Shown: piece by piece, positions 50,601 to 61,782 of the stretch
Layout: each line of letters opens with the position of its first letter
How positions within the stretch are numbered: the stretch's first letter is position 1
Assembly: GCA_025765615.1 (NCBI GenBank)
Contig: JAIVFJ010000060.1
Span: 248,001-312,000, forward strand
Length of the DNA stretch: 64,000 nucleotides
DNA from: Zopfochytrium polystomum
Lineage: Eukaryota; Chytridiomycota; Chytridiomycetes; Chytridiales; Chytridiaceae
Direction: 5' to 3'
Notes under the pieces: model-generated
The model's database searches: none
Told to the model about the DNA's origin: nothing
Seen by the model: the letters and a program-made list of their open reading frames with translations, nothing else
Translations under genes and position numbers: made by a program

Positions 50601-53600
50601 AGCAGATGAACAGGAAGCTTCACAGCGCTGCGTCGCCTCGCAACAAGTGAGACCGGCCGGACACGACTGGTCGTAGGCAGTCACTGGGGCTACGTGGAGA
50701 AAAATGATCAGATTGCAGCGCCAACAAGAGTGTGTCACGCTTACTCACTTTGACCGTAGCAGAAGTTAAAAGTAGTGGGTGACGTGCACCGGAGGCGATT
50801 GTCGGGTTGGCCAGAGCAATCGCAGGTGGTAATCGAGCTTGGACTCTTCACCGAAAGGCCCACAACGATTGGAGCGTACTTGAAAGTGCTCCCGCCCGAA
50901 TACGTTGGGGCGACGACCGAACCGTAGGATACAGGGCAACCTGGAACGTCGCAGCGATTGGATGCGGCGCAGCACACGAGGCCAGGGGGGCAGGTTTGCG
51001 ACGACGACGAAACTGGCACTGGACAGAACATCAAGGAGTTAGAATGACAGAACAAAGCTTGCTTTGGACGAATAAGGTTCAACCCACGTCCGTTCTGGCA
51101 CATGTTGAAAGTGTTCGCGCTAGTGCAATAAATATTTCCGTCCTTGACGTTTTGGCAAACCGAAGGGTCATACGGCACAGGAGCCGGTGCAACGTATCCG
51201 GCACCTGGGCATCCGGCAACGTCGCACTTGTTCGTGTTCGCGCAGCAGTACAGACCGGGTTGACAGTTGATGTCGACGCTGCTCGCGGGAAGACCATTCT
51301 GGCAGATACGGAAAGAGGTCGCCGACGCGCATGCAATCTTGCCATCCGGGACCCCTTTGCAGTTGATCACAGGTGGAACGTAGGCCGGCGTGCTTGGCGT
51401 TGGCGGGACGTACGGAGTAGTAGCGCATCCAGGGTAGTCACACTTTCCTTTGCCCGAACAGCACACGAGACCAGAAGGGCAAGTTTGCGAAGGAGTGGCG
51501 AGGCCCCCCTGGCAAAGGGTAAACGTGTTTCCACCAGTGCAGACGAAAGTCGAATCGGCCAGTCCGTCGCAGTTGATGGCGGGAGGTGTCGGGGGAACGT
51601 AAGAGGGACACGACGATTCACAAGACTGAGTCTTTTCGCAGCAAGTCAACCCTGCGGGACAGTACTGGTCCCATACGCCACTCTTGACTGAAAGAGAATG
51701 TGTCAAACTAGAGTAACAAGCTGCCCGGTTCGTGTTCTCACCTCCGCCTGCGCAAATGTTGAACGTGTTGGGAGCCGTGCACGTCACGTATCCGTCAGCT
51801 TTGCCGACGCAGCTTCCACCAGAGTTTTTAACCTGTGGAGTCTTTGTGTAGGACCCACTGCTGCCGTCTTGTGGAATCGGGCTGGGAGTGCCAACACAAC
51901 CGGCATAGTCACAACGGTTGAGGTTGTCGCAGCAGACGAGCTTGTTCGGGCACTTCTGGTCTTGTCCCGAAAACACTGGAAGCGAGGCAGGGTCAGGAGT
52001 CGTCGAGTGAACGCACAAAAAATGGGCGGCGTACCTCCGTCGTGGCAAATGTTGAAAGTGGTGGTTGATCGGCAAATGATCTGGTTGTCCTTCTTGCCCG
52101 TGCATCCAGCAGGGTTCGGGTTGGGATTGTACGGGGGAGGGGGCGGCGGGCTGACGGGAGGTACAACCGAAGGTGTTCCGGCACAGCCTGCAACGTCGCA
52201 ACGGTTGAGGTTTCCACAGCAAACAGTGGTCGCAGGGCAGGATTGATCAACCGCAGAGGCTTCGACTATATAAAAATGCAAAGAATCGTTAGTGATGTCA
52301 TCCACCAAACCGCAAGTGGATCTCCAGAATCACCTCCGTTGAAGCAAATGTTAAATGTTGTCAGACTCTTGCACACAATCTGATTATCCTTCAATCCAGC
52401 GCAAGTTTTCGGGGGTGGTGTGTAGCTGCAACCCGGGTAGCCGCAAGCCTGCTGGGCCTGGCAACACTCGAGACCTGGTGGGCAGGATTGATCCACTGCC
52501 TTGACGAGGGCTGGTACAAACAGGGCAGCATGAGCGAGGCTTAACGTGAACTCGTGCAACGTCGGCTTTTACCTCCTGACAAACAGTAATTAAGAGTGGT
52601 CTTGCTTTGGCAGACAACGTAGCCGTCGGGTTTCCCAGTGCAAGATGAGCCGTACGTTGTTGGGGGTGTCGAGGGAGCTGGAGTTGTGGGTGGTGGAACG
52701 TACGGCGCCGCACAGGTGGCATCGCAGCGCTGGGCACCTTCGCAGCAAATAAGGCCCGCTTGGCAAGTCTGGTCAGCGTACGGCTTCGCTCCGGATTTGC
52801 AAATGTTGAACGTCGTCGCAGACGTGCAAACAACGTAATTGTCGGGCTTGTTTGTGCAGCTTCCAGTGGGAACCGCTGGGATCCCGGGGGTGTAGACGGG
52901 CGGACTCGTCGCCGTTGACGCGCAACCTGCAACATCGCATCGGTTGAGACCTTGGCAGCAAACAAGACCGGCTTGACACGATTGAGGGGCAGAGTTGACT
53001 TCTGCGCCGTTCTGACAAATGTTGAACGTGGTTGCGGACTTGCAAACAATGTTGTTGTCGGGGACTCCTGCGCACGAAGCAGAGGGTGGAGCCACCGCGT
53101 ACTGTGGACACCCAGCCACGTCGCAACGGCCGAGATTCGGGCAGCACACAAGACCGGCCGGGCAGTACTGGTCGGCAGCCGACGCCAAGCCTGAAGGTGG
53201 GGGAAAGAAGCAAGTAAGCTCAGATGCACAAAAAGGCGAGCAAATCTCGACGACGACGACGACGACTACCCACCTCCATTCAGGCAGTAGTTTAGCGTGT
53301 TTCCCGACGTGCAGACAAGCGTTCCGTCCGCCTTGCCCGAGCACTGAGCATAGGTTCCAGAGTACGTTGGGGCCGGGGGAGGAGGAGGCACGTAGGTTGT
53401 CGTCGTGGTGGCGGGCGGTGTGTACTGGGTGGTGCATTCCCACGAGTACCGGCACGCCGAGACGCCGTTTGCGGCAGCGCAACAGACAGTACCTTGGGGG
53501 CAGTTGAGTGCTTGAACGATGGGGGCTGCGTGTGGTGTGGGGGGGGGCCAGCGAGTGTACGAGGGTATGTATTCCTTGTCAGGCCAGTCTGCGTTCGGAC

Positions 53601-54028
53601 TTTTTTTTTTCCTTACTCACACAAGTTGGAACACGTGACAAACGACGTCTGGCTGGTGCAGACGACCGTGCCGTCCGTCGCGGCGCCGCCGCACATGGAC
53701 CCGCACGACGAGCTGCTGGCCGGCACGAGCTGGTTGTTGCAGCACTTTTGGTTGCTGGGCACGCTGACCGCAGCGCCAGACGCAACTGGCATAAAGGAAA
53801 GCAATCGTCGAGAGCAGCAATGAGTAAGGCGGGGCGTGTTGCTGTTTTACACAGAAAGTGAAACAACTCACCGTTATACCCGCAAACGTAGTACGAAGAC
53901 AGGCTCGCGCAGACAATCGAACCCGCAGTCTGCCCATAACACGCGTCGGCAGACGCCACAGAGGCCGACGACGCCAACAGCGCCGCCAAACAAGCCGCGA
54001 CGGCCCTGGCCTGCCACCGGGTTGCCAT
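44618..54028 (-). CDS. giant secreted protein with about 36 Cys-rich CBM19-like modules
   Basis: Twenty exons: 54028-53872, 53785-53621, 53525-53274, 53190-52573, 52510-52334, 52265-52035, 51975-51742, 51687-51088, 51018-50749, 50689-50477, 50416-50216, 50157-49510, 49454-49032, 48979-48785, 48731-48339, 48280-48038, 47972-47409, 47339-46482, 46414-46082 and 46008-44618. They encode about 2,721 aa. The start chosen gives a signal peptide (ATRWQARAVAACLAALLASS). The rest repeats C-x-G-x-x-D-x4-C-x6-F-x2-C-x-N-G, a short gap, C-P-x-G-x-V-C-C, then a variable CxxxxC end and a Pro/Thr-rich linker. The first part resembles the CBM19 chitin-binding signature (C...G...C....F..C..G......C..GT.C) with extra Cys. 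All 18 internal exons are multiples of three and phase 1-1; the intron falls after the F-x2-C-x-N-G element each time. No GPI or membrane anchor is seen. A wall/chitin-binding or adhesive role is inferred. Confidence 0.85.
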
Positions 54029-54848
54029 CTTTGGGATGGCCGTTTCGGAGGGGGGGCTTGCTAGCAAAGTCTGTTTGGGGAAAGCAGGAAGGGGGAAAGG
54101 AGGAGGACGAGTCCGGTGGAGGAAGAAGGCGCGTGGAACGCGTTCGTTGTGTTAGTTTGCCCTCTAAATTGTTTTTCCGCGGAGCGGGACGCTTCGTTTG
54201 GGTCAGGTACATGGGGAAACAAGTTCTTTCAGACCCGTGGGGTGTGTGATGTGCTCGGAGAGGGATAGAGTGGAAGCCGTAGAGGTCGCCAAAGAGGACC
54301 ACTCGAGGGAGGATGAGGGGGGCAGAGGCGTTTTGGGAGTCGGCGGGTTGGATGGGGATGGGGGGGGACCAGGAACGCGGGGGCCAACGAGTCCAAAAGA
54401 AAAACGCGTCGCGCGGGCGTGCGCACCCCCGACTTACCCCTCTTTCCTTCTCCGCTTCTCCTCCTGTGTTTTTTCGCTCCTTGTTACTTGAGCGAGCAGG
54501 GCTGTGAGTATCTCCAGTTTACGGTTTGGAAAGGAAGCGCGGCTGGACCCGAGTGAAAAACGCGGCCGATGGGCGGGGCGGGGAGACGGCGGCGTGGTCG
54601 GGAGTCTTCGGGTTGCAGCAGGAGACGGGGATGCCCAGCAGCAGCGAGTGAACCGAGGGGGGAAGGGTTGGGTTGAGAGTTGTATGTGTGTGTGTGTGCT
54701 GGAAAGGCGGGCGGGGATTTAAATAGGCGGAGGAGGTGGGAGCAGGAGCAGGAAGAGAGAGACAGAGAGCAGGAGCGGAGAGAGAAAAGAGAGAGAGAGG
54801 GAGTAACAGAGAGACAGGGGAGGGAAGTAGAGGGAGGGTGTGCGGGAC

Positions 54849-54904
<56 letters not shown>

Positions 54905-55740
54905 TGTGTGTGTGTCTGTTTGCGTGTGTGCGTCACAGTCACGGGCCTGCTTGGGTTTTTTTGTTTCTTCTGTCTGTCACTCTCGTTCGCTCTCTGTCTC
55001 TCGTCCCCCCCTGTTGTTGGATTGGGAGCTTCGCGTTCCAGCCAACAAAAATAACAAAAATAACAAAATTTAAAAAAAAAGAGAGTGAGGCAAAGCATTA
55101 CTGACATGTCCCATCCTCCTCTCCTCGGACGAACATTTTGTCGGCGCGGTTCATTCTTCGGGTGTGGAGGCAACACCAGTGTTCGTAGGCACCTTTCTTT
55201 TCTTACGCATGCGTTTTCATGCAGTGCGACATCCACACCCTTAAACCCAATCAGCCGAGCACATTAGGCAGGCAAACGACTGCAGGATAGAAGGAATAAA
55301 GAGCGTTCTCTCTCTCTCCTAATTTTTTTTTTATCTGTTTGTTCTTGTTCCTGGAGGCAACAAAAAAAGAATGGGAACAAACAAGCCTGAAGCGAGGGGA
55401 GGGGGGCAAAAGAGGTTACGGAGGGGGGAGGGGAAAGAGGTTACGGGGGGAAAGCCAGCAATACCACACGGACATAAAAGCGTCTTCTCGGGCGGGAGGG
55501 GACGGAGAACTGCGTCTCCTTGCAGCAAGGTCAAGGGTGAAAAAGAAAAAAAAAAAAAGAAAAAAAAAAAGAGCAAGAAAGGATTGCAACACGCACCGAG
55601 GTGCGGTGGCACACACACACACACAAGGCTGTAGAGAAAAACCAAAAACCTCAACGCCCAGCCAGACTGAGAAAAATAACAGCAAGAGGGGGAAAAAAAA
55701 CATAGGCGAAAAACAAAAACCAGGGGAGAGGTCATTCCAT
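54029..55740. other. intergenic: 5' flank of the Cys-rich gene and 3' flank of the arrestin gene
   Basis: Contains (GA)n then (GT)n at about 54856-54916, an A-rich tract at about 55536-55572, and G-rich DNA. Long frames here are repeat translations or show no conserved-looking segments. No gene is supported. Confidence 0.6.
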
Positions 55741-58700
55741 TCACAGACCGGCGTTGTCATAGAGTTCGTTCTTTCGCCTCCAAAACTCTTCGCCGTCAAT
55801 CTCACCGTCCATTAGCAGCGCCTCGAGCTTCTCGATCCGCTCCTCCAGCGTGAGCCCTGGGACAACAGGCGCGGGTGCAGGAGCCGGAGCCGGCGTCGGG
55901 GTCGGAGCCGCCATCCCCATCACACACGACAGCGGGAACAGACCCTCGTTGCGCGTCGTCAGATTGATCCCGAACCCAAACCCGTCGCTCCACGCGGTCC
56001 GCACAAACAGCAGGTCACCCACGGACACTGCGAGGTCGTCGTGCAGTTCCGGTTGGAACCCCGTCGTCGCCGTCATCTGCCGGTTCGCCAGCCACGGCAG
56101 CTCCAGCGGCTCAGCAGCAGGGGCCGTTGCCGCCGCCGCCGCGGAATCAGGGGGCGAGACGGCGGCAGCAGCCGCACGCACTGTTGCGGCCGCCCTCACT
56201 GTCGCCCCGCGCGACACCGTTTGGCGGGATCGCCGGCTGGTGACGCGCCTTGGCGGGACAAGCACCTGGTCGCTCGAGGTGCTGCCCTGGGACTGGGACT
56301 GGGCCGGGTCGGTCCCAGCGCAATCCGCCGATGCGACAGCAGCGGCAGCAGTCGAGGTTTCTGGCGTAACAGGTTCTGCGGTGGTGCTGACCGGCGCTTC
56401 TGCCACCGCTGCAGCTTCCTCAAACAAGGGCGGAGGGGCCTCTACCGCCACGGCCGCCACCTGTGGCTCCCACATCAACGTTGCTGGAGCAGCTGTAGCA
56501 GCAATCGATTCAAAAGCGGGCAGGGCGTCATGCTCAACAGGTGGCGGGTCGGCATGTGCAACGACTTCCGATGCTGGCTCCGGCTCTGGCGGGACGGTGG
56601 CGACAGCTGCGTCCAACGATGCCCCGCGTGGGGCGAAACCCCCATCAAACGGAGGAGGAAGATCGTCAACGGGTGCAGCCGAAGCAGCCGCTTCAGGAGC
56701 CGCCGCGGCAGAGACGGCGGCGAGAGATGCTCCACGAGGAGCAAACTCGCCGTCAAATGGCGGCGGCAGGTCAGCATCGGGACCCGGCAAGTCCGTACTC
56801 TGTGTAGGGGCGGCGGCTGCAGCAAGAGAAGCGCCACGTGGTGCAAATCCTCCGTCAAAAGGAGGGGGAAGGTCCGCATCTTCCCCTGCTGGCGGCGGGC
56901 CAGCCAGCGCCACATCTCCTTCGACGAGGTCCCTAACGACAACAGACGGAGAAGCAGTAGATGGTGGAGGCGGCGACGGTGGCGTCTGGTCAAGGGAAGC
57001 CGTGCGAGCTGGAGGCGCCGAATCATCTGCAGAGTGGAGGGAAGGAGGCGGTGGAGACGAAGATGATAGTGACTCTCCGGCCAACGAATGAACTTGCGGC
57101 GTTTGCGCCCCATCCACAACCGAGGAGGGTGCCAGGGAGGCACCTCGCGGTGAAATTCTTTCTGTCGATAATGAAGGAGACGGAGGGGCAGCATTCGCCA
57201 CAGCCAGGGAAGCCGTCCTCGGGGCATATTCCTCATAAGGCAACGGCCCAGTCCCTTGCGGGACGGGTGGAGGCGGTGAAACATCCAAATGATCGCTGAC
57301 AATTGTGTAAGAGGGTAAGTCGTTCAGCTCTTCCGCTGACGTGGCAAGGTACGCATTGATGTCACTGTTCACTTCGCCGGCTTTCGCGGGCTGTCCATCC
57401 GCGCTCGGTGCATCTGGTGGGGGTGGGGGAGATGCGACAAAGTTGAAATCCGGAGGGGCAGGTGGCCTGTCGCTCGCTCCCGGGAATAGGGACGCTTGAG
57501 GTGGAGCACGCTGCTGTGGGTGCGGTTGCTGCTCACGTTGAGCGAGAACCTCTGCACGTTCCTGAAGCATTCGAGCACGTTCACGTTCCATTTTGCCCAT
57601 TGGAAGAGGAGGCGGTGGAGACGATGGAGCAAGGGACGGTGAGCGGTACCCAATAGAGTTGCCCGCAGCTGAGCCTGGTGAAAGGATTGAGGCATCGTCT
57701 GAAATATGATGAGATCCCGAGACTGAAGACGGAGCGATGGACGGTGCCTTGTTCTTTTCCTTTTTCTTCTTGATGACGCCAGAGCCAGAGTGTACAACGT
57801 TTACGAACGGCAGCCTTGACATGATTCCGTCGATAAGAACATTTACTGATCGAGTCGGTTTGTATTCGACCTTGATGCGGATTTCGTGTGTGACCAACGC
57901 CGAACCGCCGAAAGCTTTCAGGAGCGGCAAAACGTTGGGAGAAACGGCGCGTTGGTCCAGGTCCGGAGTCGCTGCCGCTGTGGGAATCTCAAGCGTGTAC
58001 GTAACCTGTTCATCTTTGGTTCCAGGAACCAAGTTGGCGACATCCGCCATCCGAAACACTTTTGTCAAGACGTTCTCTCTGACTATCGGTGCCTTTCCAG
58101 GCTCCTCGTAAGTAAAAACTTCCACCACTGAGAACTGCAGGGACTTGAAAACCAAAGGATTCCCGAACGTATTGAGCTTGATTGTGGCGGCAGCGCTTGG
58201 GTCTCCGATATGGACAATTGCTGGAATAGTCAACTGGTAGTCGACCATACCTAGACACAAAACAAGTCAGTGGTACACCCGAAAAATGCGGGTTTCATCT
58301 TCGTACCGTCAACCATGGGTCCCTCCAGGATTTCCGGCTCGAGTCTCTCAAAGAGCTGGCCCCTGCGAAGAGTGATCTCTTTCCTGGCTACGACAGGCGG
58401 TACTTTTGGGCGGCGCATGACGGCATAAAGCACGTACGTAATATCCTTTGACGTGGAGGAAACTGTTGGATCGGTGACGGTTGGCGGAACCATCTTGTTA
58501 ACATCTACTTGAACATTGACCGTGGTTCTGTACGTGATCAAGGATCGTTTAGTTGGACAGTCGAAAAATGGTAGACACGCGATAAAGAGCGCCACCCGTT
58601 CTGTTCTCACGAAAAGTGCTGGGCGGTTTGCTGAGGCAAGCAGGGGAGAGACGGGGTCCAGAAAAGCCAAGCGCAACACTCACTGTCCGGGCGGCAGATC

Positions 58701-59624
58701 GACGGGATTCTGTGGAGAGTATATCATCTTCACGGACTTGTGCAGTGGATGCTTGTGAATGAGACCCGCCGCCGAATTCGACTCCGGGTCGAAGGAGGCC
58801 GCAGCTCCAGATCGCAGGGTTAGAGGGCCCTGACCGACAAAGAGAACCACGGACACGTGGGCCGACGACACGTAGGCAAAGTCACTCTTGTCGTTTGGAG
58901 TGGAGAAAGTGAGCGCGGCCGAGAAGGCCGAGTCATTGTAGCCGATGACAACAAAGCCGTTCGGGTTTGGATTCCGAGGTGAAGGGGCCGGCGCCACAAT
59001 GTCCAAGGAGACTGGGACTGTACCACTGCTGGCTGCAATGGCGGAAGTCGAAGATGCAGCGGCTGCAGAGGAGGACGAGGAGGAGGATGAGGAGGAGGAA
59101 GACTGCGAAGCTTGGGGAACTGGCGGTGAGGAGGTTGAGGCGTAGGCTGAAGAGGAGCCAACGGCCGACGGCGCATTCTTGAATGGCAATGAGTTGGAGG
59201 AGGAATATACGGCGGCGGAAGAAGACGAGGACGATGGCGAGGGAAGGTTGTTTGCAGCGGTCGAGGATCGGGCGTTGGAGACCGAAAACGACGACGAGGT
59301 CGTGGATGATGGCGACAAGGGCGGTCGTGGGAGGGATGCCGAGGACGCGAGCTTTGGTGAAGACGACGACGAGGGGGAGGATGCTGAGGAGGAGGAGGAG
59401 GAGGATGACGCTGATGATGATGATGATGATGCGAACGAGGCTGCGGTTGCAGAAGATGCGGATGACGAGACGGTCAGTGTGGGGGAAAGGAACGATCGGC
59501 CGCGCCCGCCACCGCTGCCGCTGGCGCTGCTGCTGCTGCTGGTGCTGCTGCTGCCAGCGCTCTTGCTGCTGCTAGACGACGAGGTCGACGACACGGTCGT
59601 GGCCGCCTTCAGTCGCTGGAACAT
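55741..59624 (-). CDS. arrestin-like adaptor with SH3 and SHOCT-like C-terminus
   Basis: Three exons (59624-58684, 58527-58307, 58250-55741) give about 1,223 aa. Residues 1-200 are Ser-rich low complexity. An arrestin-type beta fold spans about 203-520: FVVIGYNDSAFSAALTFSTP; AYVSSAHVSVVLFVGQGPLT; a C-half with YQLTIPAIVHIGDPSAAATI and SVNVLIDGIMSRLPFVNVVH. A long Pro/Ala-rich linker carries repeated DLPPPFDGGFAPRGASL units and at least six R-[GT]-A-S-L sites (Arg at -3 to Ser, kinase-site-like). An SH3 domain near the end (TATTGFQPELHDDLAVSVGD, AWSDGFGFGINLTT, NEGLFPLSCV) precedes a short helix ERIEKLEALLMDGEIDGEEF typical of SHOCT. Fungal arrestin-related proteins link cargo to ubiquitin ligases or signalling; here the SH3 suggests recruitment of Pro-rich partners. 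No PPxY is obvious. Confidence 0.8.
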
Positions 59625-60915
59625 CTCTCCGCCTTGCCTCCCAGTCTGTCTGACGGTTTGTCTGCCTGCCTGATGCCTGCTTGTCTGTTGTGTGTGGGTC
59701 GTGGTGTCTGTCTGCGTGGTGTGTGTGTGTGTGTGGGTGGGTGGGTGGATGTTCCCCTTATAGTATTATTTATTTTTATTTTTGTTGGTTTGGTTGCTGC
59801 AGAATTCGCAGAACAGAAAATACACTGTGGAAGACACGCAACCTCGCTCGCTCTGTCTGTCTGTCTGTCTCTGTCTCTGTCTCTGTCTCTGTGTCACCCC
59901 TGCTGCTGCTGAGTGGGTGAGAAAATTCTGACGATTGTCTTCACCAGGCTCACACGCACTGTCTCGGACGATCACACATGCCACACACACTCTCACTCCA
60001 TTCCTCTCTCTCTCTCTCACCCTCCCTCCCTGTCTCTTGCTATCTGGAACGGCGAACACAACTCACCCACAGTCTCTCCAAGAATAACCAATGGGAGGGT
60101 CGTGGGGGGTGTTGGGTTGGGTGGGTGGGTGGACCATGGTGGTAGTTGTGGTTTGGTGGCGGCGGCGTTGTTGGGTCGATTCATCTACACTTTTTACAAG
60201 GCGGCCGGCGCGGCGATTCGAATGAACACGAATTCAATGGACCAGGAATCAGGCTAAAAATTCCCAGTCCGCTCAGAAAAGGCGAAACTCTGCCATTTTC
60301 CAACATTTCTCGATTCAACTTTGCAGGCTTTCAGGGCGACGACACCAAGGTGATACGCTGAATGAGCTGACTCCAAAGCGTATCTGTAAGTTAGTTCTCC
60401 AAAAAACAATTTACAAGTGAAGCTTGAAAGGCTGACAGATAAGTGAAATAGAATGTGTGAGTTGGCGTGTGTGGTGACTGGCAATTTGACGACAAAGGGG
60501 TCTTGGAGAAACAGGGATGACTGTGCAAGCAGGTGCAAAGTGTTGGAGTTTGATTCCCCGCTGGCGTTTTCCTTTTTGAAAAGCTTGAGCTGGGTTAGAA
60601 CGTGCCTTTATTAAATCTGCAAAGATGCCTTGGCTTTCTTATTGTTTCAGCAATTCGTGCAGATGCTTTAGTTTGTAACTTAATTCCTCTGTAAGGCCCA
60701 ACATTCGATGATTCGATGCCGGCTGGGTCCAACAACAAAATACCATTAAATTCAGTCCTTAGAAAAGAAATATTTTTGTAATAATGAAATAACTATGACT
60801 CATTGAAGTTCCTGCTCCCCCAACCACACTAATACCAGCGCCACCACCAACAAGACAACAACAACAACAACGAGAACATCAGCAAAACAACAATAACAAC
60901 GAATGCGAGTACAGA

Positions 60916-61004
<89 letters not shown>

Positions 61005-61330
61005 AGACACAGGGATAGATTATTGGCCCAGGCCAGGTGGGCTGGCAGTCCCACTTGAACCTTGTGAGTCTTGTGCAGCTCAAAGTGGCACACACCTTTG
61101 GGTCTCGAAGTCAACATCCTTGTTCCCTGTGTCCCATGCAGGGAACCTTTCTTCTTCTTCTTCTTCATCTTCTTTCCTTCTTCTTCTTTCCTTCTAATTT
61201 TTGTGTCCACTGTCCCGTTGCAGTCAGTCCATCTGTCAGTCAGTCAGTCAGTCAGTGCCCACTCCCCTATTGCACCCCAACGAAAGGTATGTACAATGAA
61301 TACCACCAGTGTCCACCACCCACCCACCGG

Positions 61331-61366
<36 letters not shown>

Positions 61367-61603
61367 GGTGGGGAGGGTGACGTCACCCTGCGTGAGAACA
61401 AACTAACTGAACGGGGGTTTTCCGATTGAGGTGTGGGAGAGTGCGGGTTTTGGTTGTGGTTGTTCATTGACTGACTGACTGATTGGTTGGTTGGTGGTGA
61501 AGATGATGATGATGATGATGATGCATCGGCCAATGGGAGAGGCCCATCTCGAAGAAAGAGAGATTTGGTTCTGTCCGTCCAGTCTCTCTCTGTCTCTCTC
61601 TCT

Positions 61604-61634
<31 letters not shown>

Positions 61635-61782
61635 TCGCTCACAAACACACACACACACACACATTCTCTCTCTCTCACTCTCACTCTCTCTCTCTCCCGA
61701 AACCATTTTTCACTGATCAGCCCGCCTCGCTCTCAAACAACAACACCAACAACAACATCAACCGCAACAACCCTCCAGCAGC
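59625..61782. other. divergent intergenic region (arrestin / LEU2)
   Basis: About 2.2 kb between divergent starts. Holds (GT)n/(CTGT)n near 59660-59740, CTGTCT repeats near 59855-59892, (CA)n at about 60917-61000, (GA)n near 61336-61360 and (CT)n/(CA)n at 61585-61700. A GTTTGATTCC sequence near 60548 resembles a tRNA/SINE B box, but no tRNA fold is seen around it. No gene is supported. Confidence 0.55.
60917..61000. repeat. (CA)n microsatellite
   Basis: About 42 uninterrupted CA units in intergenic DNA. Confidence 0.95.

Noticed and set aside
44618..54028. CRISPR-like or satellite array because of regularly spaced similar sequences
   Set aside because: The repetition is at protein level (Cys modules) with diverged DNA and introns; no direct repeats of constant length.
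54484..55236. 250-codon minus frame between the Cys-rich and arrestin genes
   Set aside because: Spans (GA)n/(GT)n simple repeats and T-runs; no conserved-looking segment or splice context.
55850..57091. 413-codon plus frame opposite the arrestin linker
   Set aside because: Antisense of the Pro/Ala-rich repeat; no recognisable domain.
60520..60580. tRNA gene or SINE from a B-box-like GTTTGATTCC
   Set aside because: No matching acceptor stem or A box could be paired around it.
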